Shown here in pieces: positions 17,594-27,500 of a stretch of DNA of 63,059 nt. Made by a program: the position numbers and the translations under genes. Source of the stretch: Candidatus Zixiibacteriota bacterium (lineage in GTDB: Bacteria; Zixibacteria; MSB-5A5; GN15; JAAZOE01); the NCBI GenBank assembly GCA_030668485.1, contig DAOUTW010000023.1:1-63059 (forward strand). Reading direction: 5' to 3'. The notes beneath the pieces are model-generated. The model searched no databases and had not been told where the DNA came from. It saw only the letters and a program-made list of their open reading frames with translations. Every line of letters begins with the position of its first letter. Positions within the stretch are counted from its first letter, which is position 1.

Positions 17594-18246
17594 TAAGACA
17601 ATTTCTCGGTATAATGATTCTGTTGACTCTTATCCCGTGTCAACCGGCCCGATCGGAAGGCAGTAGTTCGGTGTTTGAATCCCGTCACAATCTGTCGGCT
17701 TCAGGGCCCGGGGAAATTAAATCGCCCTCCGAGACACGCGTGTGTATTTTCTGCCATAGTACGCACAATACCTCCAAGGAAGGTCCCCTCTGGAATCACC
17801 AGACGACGGCGCAGAAAAGTTTCACTACCTATAAACGAGCCACGATGTCAGGCCAGCCGGAACAGCCGAACGGAGCCACCAAACTCTGCCTCTCCTGCCA
17901 TGACGGAACCATCGCTGTCGGAGCCGTGCGGGGGCTTTCACGACCGATTCCGATGCAGAATGTCGGATCCGGGGGAGAAATTCCGGCGACCAGGAAGGGT
18001 AATTTCAGCCTCGACTTATCCGGCACTCATCCGGTTTCGGTGAAGTACAAGCAGAGCACCGCCTTGGCCGTGAAACATCTTCGCTGGCCGCCTCTCGACC
18101 CGGAGAAAAGCGTCGGACCCGATGCCGACGGCTATGTGCAGTGTACATCATGCCACGATCCTCATGACAATTCCAAATCGGATCGATATCCGTTCTGGAA
18201 AAAAGCGACTTTTGACGAAGTGTGCCTGACATGCCATACTTTTTAG
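17590..18246 (+). CDS. Secreted tetrahaem c-type cytochrome, paralogue of 13765
   Basis: 218 residues. The signal region LGIMILLTLIPCQPARSEG could also contain a lipobox-like LIPC, so a lipid anchor cannot be excluded. The four haem sites (CIFCH, CLSCH, CTSCH, CLTCH) keep the frame of the 13765 protein: VCIFCHSTHN..GPLWNH, LCLSCHDGTIAVG, THPVSV, QCTSCHDPHD and a C-terminal CLTCHTF. The two tetrahaems lie on either side of the barrel gene, each preceded by a WPPxP propeller, so they may serve opposite faces of the membrane. The gene is coupled to the propeller by ATGA. Confidence 0.88.
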   Translation: MIRQFLGIMILLTLIPCQPARSEGSSSVFESRHNLSASGPGEIKSPSETRVCIFCHSTHNTSKEGPLWNHQTTAQKSFTTYKRATMSGQPEQPNGATKLCLSCHDGTIAVGAVRGLSRPIPMQNVGSGGEIPATRKGNFSLDLSGTHPVSVKYKQSTALAVKHLRWPPLDPEKSVGPDADGYVQCTSCHDPHDNSKSDRYPFWKKATFDEVCLTCHTF

Positions 18247-18256
18247 GTCTATGCAT

Positions 18257-19318
18257 ATGAAAAAGACTGCCTTATATATCGTTGGCCTCGTAGGCCTGAC
18301 ACTCATTCCGGCTTCGGTAGCGACCCATGTCGGGAGCGTCTATATGCCGGAAGGGTGTGGCTCCTGTCATGTCGGACACGGCATGTCCAACGAACCGATG
18401 CTGTCGGCTTCCCAGGAAGACGCCTGTTACCAGTGTCATGGTTCGGTTGATAAGAAATCGGTGATGATCGCATCGGGGAGGCTGTCTCCCGCGGTGTCGC
18501 TGGCCGATATCGAAGCCGAATTTGACAAGCTGTACCATCACCCCGTCGAAAACAGCGGAGAACATTCCCCCGATGAACGTCTGCCCAGCTTTTCCAAATC
18601 ACAAATGGCCCATGCCGAATGTGTTGACTGCCATAACCCTCACCAGCGTGTTCATGATGGTGTCAATTCGGTGGCCCGTGTGACAGGGTATTCTTTATCG
18701 GGGCAGTACTTGGAGGAGGCATCACAGGAATATGAGATTTGCCTCAAGTGCCATTCGGAAGTCATCGGCGGCCGCTCGGATGCCGATATGCGGACACAAT
18801 TTTCGCCGGTAGTTACCTCGATGCACCCGGTGACGAGGCCATCGTCGGGAAAGGGGCAGGTCAGCCTGACATCATATTCGCAGGGCAGGACAACGATGAA
18901 CTGCTCCGATTGTCACCGGAGCGAGGATCCCTCCGGGCCGCGGGGACCGCATGGTTCGATGTACAAGTTTATGCTGAGCGGGAATTACAGCGTTGAAGCC
19001 GAAGCGGATGAAAGCCCGCTGGCATACCAGTTCTGTTATTCCTGCCATGAGCGCAACAGTATCCTGGGTAATGAGAGTTTTCCACTTCACCGGGAACATA
19101 TTGTGGGCGATCCTTTCAAGGGGATACCGGGGACGTCATGTTACACCTGTCATGCCTCGCACAGCTCGGAACGCAATCTCTTTCTGGTCCGTTTCAACCG
19201 TGAGGCCGTCAGCAAAACACAGCCGGACAATCGCATGGAATTTCGTTCTCTGGGCGCAAAATCAGGTGAATGTTATTTGATGTGTCATGGAAAATCTCAT
19301 GATCCGGCTCGGTATTGA
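18257..19318 (+). CDS. Secreted octahaem-type cytochrome (7 CXXCH plus CX3CH)
   Basis: 353 residues from the ATG at 18257, eight bases after AGGT; the ATG at 18251 is the alternative. A signal peptide (TALYIVGLVGLTLIPASV) is followed by seven CXXCH sites and a C-terminal CX3CH (CYLMCH). The protein parallels the haem domain of the giant 21599 protein: HPVENSG, HAECVDCHNPH, EICLKCH, NCSDCHRS, GPHGS and LFLVRF-like stretches appear in the same order. It is therefore a stand-alone version of that C-terminal domain. It starts ten bases after the tetrahaem gene. Confidence 0.87.
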   Translation: MKKTALYIVGLVGLTLIPASVATHVGSVYMPEGCGSCHVGHGMSNEPMLSASQEDACYQCHGSVDKKSVMIASGRLSPAVSLADIEAEFDKLYHHPVENSGEHSPDERLPSFSKSQMAHAECVDCHNPHQRVHDGVNSVARVTGYSLSGQYLEEASQEYEICLKCHSEVIGGRSDADMRTQFSPVVTSMHPVTRPSSGKGQVSLTSYSQGRTTMNCSDCHRSEDPSGPRGPHGSMYKFMLSGNYSVEAEADESPLAYQFCYSCHERNSILGNESFPLHREHIVGDPFKGIPGTSCYTCHASHSSERNLFLVRFNREAVSKTQPDNRMEFRSLGAKSGECYLMCHGKSHDPARY

Positions 19319-19334
19319 TATGAAGAAGGGTAAA

Positions 19335-20858
19335 ATGCTGCATAGGAAACTGACAATACGATTGGCCATCATACTCGTCGCTGGTCTAACCGGCGCAGGA
19401 GCCGCCGCTCTGGATGTCGAATATGTGGGTTCCATTGTCGAAGGCCTTCATTCTCCGACTTCGGTCGTGGCCGGTGAAGAATTCGTGGCCGTGCTCGATC
19501 CCTATGCCGGTAATCTATCGCTTTTTTCACCCGATGGTCCGGTTGTCCGCAAAATTCATCTTCAGGGCGCCGCTCATTCCCTGACCAGAATCGCGTTCCA
19601 GACATATGCCTTCTGTGATCGTGCCCGAAAAACCGTGGCGGCCTACGATTTCGCCGCCGACCGGCAATTTGATTATCTTGATATGCAAACCGGACTGATC
19701 GATCCCGTAGACCTAGTCCTGGACGGATCTTCCCTCCATGTTCTCGACGCCGGCAATTCAGCCATAGTCATCTTCGATGAGAACCGTATCCCGATCGACA
19801 TTATCTCTTTGAAGGACGAAACCGGGACAAATTTGAGATTCGCTTCAAGTTTTGCATACGATGCCGGCGGGAAATCGTACTATGTCTTCGATCAGACAAA
19901 CTCGCGGATTTGCCGGTTTGACATCGAGGGAAAATATCTTGGCAGCCTGGCCTCCTTCGGGTCGGGAGAAGGCCGTATTACGCGTGGCGGAGATATCGAA
20001 CTGACAAGCTACGGTCAAATCCTGGTCACCGACCGGTACCAGGGACGAGTTGGGATTTTCGGAAGTGACGGTGATTTTCTGGGATTTTTCGGTGCTCATC
20101 AGAACGACCGACCGTCATTATCAATCCCCACTGGCATAAGCATCGATGAAAACGGCCTGGTTTACGTGGCCTCAACCATGGGCGCCAGTGTTGCCGTGTA
20201 TTACCTGCCCCCGATAGTCACCGAGGCGGAATTGTTGACGGTTATGCAACATTACCCGGAAGATGGCGCCGAAATAAGCGCCAAGAATCTTACGTTGGAG
20301 GCATATATCGAAGCCTACCAGGCGGCTGAGCAGATAACCGGGTTCGAATTCCAGATTTACGATAATGAGTCCGCCGTTACACCGCTCGATGAATCGATGC
20401 TGATTGATCCTGATTCTCATATCGATTTGCCGGGAGGCAGACAACGAGTAAGCGCTTACTGGACCCCGGGGTTTGACTTCAAAGAGCAAATAAATTACCG
20501 GTGGCGTTCGCGTGTTCATACCGTCGATACCGTCGGCGAGTGGTCCGCCCTGAAATCATTTTATGTCACCGCTCTACCCAGGCATTATCGCCTGGATCAG
20601 AATGTTCCGAATCCCTTCAACCCGGAAACCCGGATATCATATACTCTGGCAGATGAAAGCGATGTTGTTTTGGAGGTGATCGATCTGCTTGGGCGCAAGG
20701 TACGCACCCTTGTGCAGGATCGTCTCCCCGCCGGAGATTATCAGGTCATTTGGGACGGAACCGACAATGAGGGCCGCCAGACTGCTTCCGGAATATATTT
20801 CTACCGGATTCAATCGGGCGAATTCTCGCAGTCAAGGAAAATGGTGCTGCTAAAGTAG
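19335..20858 (+). CDS. Secreted propeller protein with FlgD-like/type IX-style C-terminal tail
   Basis: 507 residues from the ATG at 19335, chosen because AGAAGGG precedes it; in-frame starts at 19320 and 19287 give 5 or 16 more residues. Signal peptide, then a six-bladed NHL-type propeller to about residue 310 (for example QILVTDRYQGRVGIFGSDG, GLVYVASTMGASVAVYYL), then an Ig/fibronectin-like domain (~325-425) and a C-terminal ~80-residue FlgD-Ig-like tail with NVPNPFNPETRISY, LLGRKV, GTDNEGRQTASGIYFYRI and KMVLLK. In FCB bacteria such tails mark proteins for export across the outer membrane by type IX-like systems, so this propeller is probably on the cell surface, unlike its relatives at 12725 and 16613. 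Confidence 0.83.
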   Translation: MLHRKLTIRLAIILVAGLTGAGAAALDVEYVGSIVEGLHSPTSVVAGEEFVAVLDPYAGNLSLFSPDGPVVRKIHLQGAAHSLTRIAFQTYAFCDRARKTVAAYDFAADRQFDYLDMQTGLIDPVDLVLDGSSLHVLDAGNSAIVIFDENRIPIDIISLKDETGTNLRFASSFAYDAGGKSYYVFDQTNSRICRFDIEGKYLGSLASFGSGEGRITRGGDIELTSYGQILVTDRYQGRVGIFGSDGDFLGFFGAHQNDRPSLSIPTGISIDENGLVYVASTMGASVAVYYLPPIVTEAELLTVMQHYPEDGAEISAKNLTLEAYIEAYQAAEQITGFEFQIYDNESAVTPLDESMLIDPDSHIDLPGGRQRVSAYWTPGFDFKEQINYRWRSRVHTVDTVGEWSALKSFYVTALPRHYRLDQNVPNPFNPETRISYTLADESDVVLEVIDLLGRKVRTLVQDRLPAGDYQVIWDGTDNEGRQTASGIYFYRIQSGEFSQSRKMVLLK

Positions 20859-20866
20859 GTGAAGTT

Positions 20867-21574
20867 ATGAAACTGATCGGAATAATAGTCTGCGCAGGGT
20901 TGACGTTGTTTACCACAGGTAATCTTTTCGCAACGGATGATCCGCACGGAACGACCGATGCCATATATTGCGATCAATGTCATATCACCCATAACACGCT
21001 GGGTGATATTCTGGTCAATGCCACCGATTCCCTGGTTTCGACTCTTTGTCTGTCATGCCACACTCCGGGCGGATGGGCTGGAATGTCTAAGGTTCTTTCT
21101 TCGGCCGATAAAGCCGACCCCGGAACCTCAGGCACTTCTCATGCCTGGGATGTACCCGCCGACAACAGTGCTCGTGGCGCAGCACTGCCCACTACCCAGG
21201 TGCTTCTGGATCACTTGTCGGCCGATAATAAAATAACATGCGCCACCTGCCATGATCCCCATGCAAACTCGATCTCACCATTCCTGCGTCTTGATAATTC
21301 CGCCGACGCTCTCTGCCTGGATTGCCACAGTTCCCGCAACATGAGTTCGGTTAAAACGTACACCGGCCAAAATTTATCCCATCCTGTCGGCCAAACGCTT
21401 CCCGCGACCTCGACCTATCATAGCACGCCGCTCGATGTTGACGGTAACCCCCAGCCTTCGGATGGTAACACAACCAATGATTTGTCACTGCTGGGGGGGA
21501 CAACGGTCAGTTGTGTCTCCTGTCATGGTGTCCATTATACCGATTCCAATTCCGGAACGGTGGACGGGCCATAA
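20867..21574 (+). CDS. Secreted pentahaem c-type cytochrome
   Basis: 235 residues with a signal peptide (GIIVCAGLTLFTTGNLFA). Five CXXCH sites (CDQCH, CLSCH, CATCH, CLDCH, CVSCH). The first site, YCDQCHITHNTLGDILV, aligns with CQACHTPHNALGDNLW of the 10401 protein. TCATCHDPHANSISPFLR and LCLDCHSS..NLSHPVG give further His ligands. The C-terminal region is Thr/Ser/Asp-rich. Eight bases separate it from the upstream propeller gene, and the giant cytochrome follows. It probably works with the latter at the cell surface. Confidence 0.87.
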   Translation: MKLIGIIVCAGLTLFTTGNLFATDDPHGTTDAIYCDQCHITHNTLGDILVNATDSLVSTLCLSCHTPGGWAGMSKVLSSADKADPGTSGTSHAWDVPADNSARGAALPTTQVLLDHLSADNKITCATCHDPHANSISPFLRLDNSADALCLDCHSSRNMSSVKTYTGQNLSHPVGQTLPATSTYHSTPLDVDGNPQPSDGNTTNDLSLLGGTTVSCVSCHGVHYTDSNSGTVDGP

Positions 21575-21598
21575 AATGGAAATGAGTTGGTAAGTACC

Positions 21599-24500
21599 AT
21601 GAGAAGAAGATCGAATATCAGATTGGTCCCGGGTATCGCGACTCTGTTGGTCTGCGGCCTCCTGTTGGTCACCCCGGTGCGGGCGGCCGACGTAATAACC
21701 AATGGTACCTTTGACACCAATCTGAATGACTGGAATCATTCCGATAATGCCAACGGATCGGTTTCACTCGACAATACCAACTTTGGCGCCGGCGCCGGAT
21801 CAATTCAAAACCTGAGTAATACCGGTCGTAATACTATCTATACGTGCGCCGATTCCCAATATATATCCACTTCGATCACCGCCGGTGACAGTGTTTTTCT
21901 CAGTTTATGGTGGTACAAATACAGTGGAGTTGCGGATGCTGGCCGCCTCGATGTTTCCATAGAAATTACCAAACCGGATCTGACATTGGCCACGATATGG
22001 TCGGAAACTTCTATCCCGGTGGCGAATAATTCATTGACAAGCACCGTGACCCATTTCGACGTCACTTCGTTTTTTGATCAATCGGGCAACTATTCCATCA
22101 AAATCCTCGGCGATATAAAAAATGGTCGCAACGCGTCGGCATACGGACAATTCAACCTGGACGATATAATTCTGGATGTTGTTTCCACTGGCGGTAATGC
22201 TGCCCCCCAGGTTACACCGGGTGCGACGGCGGTGAGTGTATCGCCGGTTAACCGTTTCGGAGCGAATACGACAGTCATCTCGACCGATTTCACCGATACC
22301 GATCAGCCGGGTGTGGGAGCTTTTACGGCCACCTTCAAAATTCGTGAGCCAAACGATGTCACCGAACTGACCCTGGTCGACAACCAACCCAACGGCGGTG
22401 GCGGGTTGACTATTACCGACAATGGCGGTGGATCATACACCGCCAGTTATACCTATAATCCCGATGACGCTCAGACAACAGGTCTCTATGATCTCTACTT
22501 CGAAGTTAGCGATGGCACCGACAATGCCATCGATGATTACACTAACAACCTCGATGAACTGGAAATTAATGAAGTTCTCGTCAATAATGCTCCGACCGTT
22601 GTGTCAGGAGCAACGGCGGTGAGTGTATCGCCGGTTAACCGTTTTGGTGCGAATACGACAGTCATCTCGACCGATTTCACCGATACCGATCAGCCGGGTG
22701 TGGGAGCCTTCACGGCCACTTTCAAAATCCGTGAGCCGAATGATGTTACCGAGCTAACTCTGGTCGACAACCAGCCGAGCGGCAGCGGCGGGTTGACCAT
22801 AACCGACAACGGCGGCGGGTCATACACCGCGAGTTATACCTACAATCCCGATGATGCTCAAACTCTCGGCTTATATGATCTATATTTCGAAGTCAGCGAT
22901 GGTACTGACAATGCGATAGACGATTATACCAGCAATCTCGATGAGTTGGAAATCAATGAGGTTATCGCCAACAACGCCCCGACCGTTGTGGTGGGAGCAA
23001 CCGCGACTAGCGTTTCGCCGGTGAATCGTTTCGGAGCCAATACAACTGTAATCTCAACAGACTTCACCGATACCGATCAGCCGGGTGTGGGAGCCTTCAC
23101 GGCCACTTTCAAAATCCGTGAGCCGAACAACTCCACCGAATTGACATTGGTGAGCAACCAGCCGAACGGTAGCGGCGGGTTGACCATAACCGACAATGGC
23201 GGCGGATCATATACCGCGAGTTATACCTACAATCCCGATGACGCTCAGACAACAGGTCTCTATGACCTCTATTTCGAAGTCAGCGACGGTACCGACAATG
23301 CGATAGATGATTATACCAACAACCTTGACGAGTTGGAAATTAATGAGGTTATCGCCAACAACGCTCCGACTGTTGTGTCAGGAGCGACGGCGGTAAGTGT
23401 TTCACCGGTTAACCGATTCGGAGCCAATACAACTGTTATCTCGACCGATTTCACCGATGCCGATCAGCCGGGATCAGGAGGATTTACGGTAACGTTTAAG
23501 ATTCGTGAGCCGAATGATGTCACCGAGCTAACTCTGGTCGACAACCAACCCAACGGCGGTGGCGGGTTGACTATTACCGACAATGGCGGTGGGTCGTATA
23601 CTGCCAGTTATACCTATAATCCTGATGATGCTCAAACTCTCGGCTTATATGATCTATATTTCGAAGTCAGCGATGGTACCGATAATGCCATCGATGATTA
23701 CACTAACAACCTCGACGAGTTGGAAATTAATGAGATTATCGCCAACAACGCCCCGACAGTTATTTCCGGGGCAACCCAGGTGAGTGCTTCTCCCGTGAAT
23801 CGCTTCGGGGCTAATGCCACCGTTATTTCCGCTGATTTTACCGATTCCGATCAGCCTAGTGTGGGTGCCCTTACGGTAACATTCAAAATTCGCGAGCCAA
23901 ACAACAGCTCTGAACTGATCCAGGTCAACAATCAGCACCATGGTAGCGGCGGGTTAAACATAACCGACAATGGCGGCGGGTCATATACTGCAAGTTATGC
24001 GTATAACCCTGATGACGCTCAGACAACAGGTCTCTATGACCTCTATTTCGAAGTCAGCGACGGCACCGACAATGCCATTGACGATTATACCAACAATCTC
24101 GACGAACTTGAAATCATCGAGATTCTTGCCAACAATGCTCCTCAGGTGACCCCGGGAGCGACCCAGGTAAGTGTCTCGCCTGTCAACCGTCTGGGTGTGA
24201 ATACAACTGTTATCTCGACCGACTTCACCGATTCCGATCAACCGGGCGTAGGAGCCTTCAATGTCATCATCAAGATACGCGAACCAAACAACAGTACCGA
24301 ACTGACGCTGGTTAACAACCAACCCAATGGCAGCAGCGGGTTGGTCATCACCGATAACGGTGGCGGATCATATACCGCCAGTTATACCTATAATCCCGAT
24401 GACGCTCAGACGACCGGTCTCTATGACCTGTACTTCGAAGTAAGCGATGGTACCGACAATGCCATCGATGATTACACCAACAATCTTGACGAACTTGAAA

Positions 24501-27500
24501 TCAATGAGGTTATCGTCAATAATCCACCCGTTGTGGCTGCAGGAGCAACGATTGTCAGCAAAACACCGGTAAACCGCATCGGATCTGACAATACCGTCAT
24601 TTCGGCATCTTTCAATGACGCCGACCTTCCCGGAATAGGCGCTTTCTCGGCCACCTTCAAAATACGCGAGCCGAACAATGTCACCGAGTTGATTTTGGTA
24701 AACAATCAGCCTAACGGTTCCGGTGGTCTGACCATTACAGATCTGGGAAGCGGAACCTACCGGGCGGAATATACCTATAACCCCGATGATGCCCAGACTA
24801 TCGGTGCCTATGATCTCTATTTTGAGGTCAGCGATGGCTCCGACAACACCATTGACGATTATGCCAACAATATTGACGAACTCAGCCTGCTGAGCCAGGA
24901 GATTAATTTCCCGCCGGCAATGGTGGCCGGGACGACATCGGTTGCCCCTTCTTCCATGGACCGCGTCGGGGCCGGCACGGTAACTTTCTCAGCCAATTTC
25001 AGTGATGCCAATCAACCCGGTATAGGCGCCTTTTATGTCACATTCCAAATCCGCTATCCATATAACGAGGGATTCCTGACAATAGCGGACAGTTTGCAGA
25101 ACGGACAGGGAGGAATGACCGTCTCCGATCTCGGCAGCGGTAATTATTCAGCCGGTTTTGCCTGGAATCCTCCCGACAACATTACACTTGGATACTATGA
25201 CCTGCAAGGCCAGATTTCGGACGGCATCGATATCGGAGTGGACGATTTTGCCGATAATCCCGATGAGCTTTTGATATCGAACGGAGGAGAAAATATCCCG
25301 CCGGTAGTACCCTCGGATAATACCTTTGCATCTCCGGCAGGAGTGGAACGGATAGGTACCAATCCGACGACAATTTCAGCCACCTTCACCGACGGCGATG
25401 CCGCCAGTGTGTCGGCCTTCAATGTTTCCTTCAAACTTCGCGAACCGGACAATTTGGATGAAATAGTGCTGGCCGATAACCTTTCTCATGGTGCCGGCGG
25501 CGTGACCATCACTGACGGTGGCGGAGGAATCTATACCGCTTCGATTTCGTGGGACCCCTCCGACGTCCAGACGCTTGGCTTTTATGATCTCTATTTTCAT
25601 GTTACCGATGGAATCGACATTTCCTACGATGTTTATACTTTCAACATCGACGAACTTCAAGTTCTCAATGCCATCTCCAACAATCCGCCGACACTTGTCG
25701 CAGATACCACCCGTGTTATACCCAATAGCATTAACCGGATCGGTTCGGAATATACCATGATTACGACGGTCTTTACGGATGTTGACGTTCCGGGCACCGG
25801 TGCTTTCGTGGTGACAATAAAAGTTCGCGATCAATCATCGACCGAGTATACTCTGGTCAATGCTGCTCATCACGGCGAACAGGATTTACGCATCAGACAC
25901 CTCCTGGGTAATGATTACGAAGCTTCCGTCCTGTGGGACCCGCCAGTCAGCCAGCCGACCGGGACATATGATCTGTACTTTTATGTCGAAGATAATGAAA
26001 CCGCCTCGGTAACCGATGATTATACCGTTAATGCCGATGAGTTGACCATTACTTCGGAGGCCATCCTCGGCGACGGTTTTCTCCTTCGGCGCACCAATGA
26101 TGCCGATGGCTGCGGCGGCCCCTCTTCAGCCTGCCATAATATAGCCGACCACCAGAGTCAGGATTGTCGTGTATGCCATACACCGCATTCTTCGAACAAT
26201 ATTTACCTGGTGCGCGACAGCATTCAGACGCCATCGTCGGGCAAAATGGAAGTTATTTTCAAGACACTTGGAATAGGCGATCCCTTCAATGATCCCGACC
26301 CAATCATCGGTGATCCCACCTCCGGGGTTATGGCCGATGACTCAGATCATGTTCATACCGGTGTATGTGAAGTATGCCACAGGACAACGACCCATCATAA
26401 CAATGATGATACCCATACGATACAGGGTCATTACAATGCCGAAATCTGCACCGGTTGCCATCCTCATGCCGACGGATTCGCCAATACCGGCGGCGGCGAA
26501 TCGAGCGGCGGGTCGGGCTGTACCTGCCACAATTCGATTTTTAGTCCTATGAATACATCTACGACCTCATACCACCACCAGATGAACGGCAGTGGGGCCG
26601 ATTATACGATTTCATCGAAGACATGTCTGATGTGCCATGTCGATCATGATATATTCCGTCCTGACCTTAACCCCGGATTCGCCACCCGGGCCAAAAATCT
26701 GCGGGCCGATATAACCTCTTCGGTGGTTCAGGGGGATAATACCGTTCTGCTGGATTCAGACTATCAGTCGTCCGGAACCGGTGGTATCTGTTTGTCGTGC
26801 CACACATCAACACAATCCAAGGGATATACACAGCCTGATGCTACAACCCAGACTCCGGCCATGTCAAAGACAGATTATGATGCCGCCACCTCCGCTCATA
26901 ACTATAATGCCCCCTCGACTTATTCGACCGACGGATCAACCTTCAACGCCAACTGCGTCAAATGCCATAATGATAATATGACCAAGTCATACCAGAATTC
27001 GACCGACAAATTCGGCACCCATAATTCCGATTACCGGAGAATTGAGGCTCCCCTGGGTGTCGCTTCACCGACCGATCCCCTGGAAGAAAAATTCTGCTAC
27101 CAGTGCCATTCCAGCACCTCCAATCCCAATGCCGGATCGAATCAGGATTACTATGGTGTCAAAAGTATGACCAACGCCAACTCTCTCAAGATTGAACAGG
27201 CATTTGGATACACCTATACTCATCCGGTGACAACCTCAGGAAGGCACAAACCAATTGAATCGGCCTCTGATCTGGCCGACGGCAACCGTCACGCCGAATG
27301 CGAAGACTGTCATAGTCCGCACGCCGCCCAGCAGGGCACCCATAATGGATCGTCGAACCTTGTCTCCAACGCGCTCAAGGGCACCTGGGGAGTGGAGCCA
27401 ACATCATGGGCCAACCCACCGACGACACCGACCGACAACGGCAATGTTTACGATACTCCGGCATCCTATACCAAAGTCGAACCGGCCCAGAAGGAATACC

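Noticed and set aside
22197-26066. Regularly spaced repeats that could be mistaken for a CRISPR array
   Set aside because: The unit is 387 bp, in frame and protein-coding, with no short repeat-spacer structure and no cas genes.
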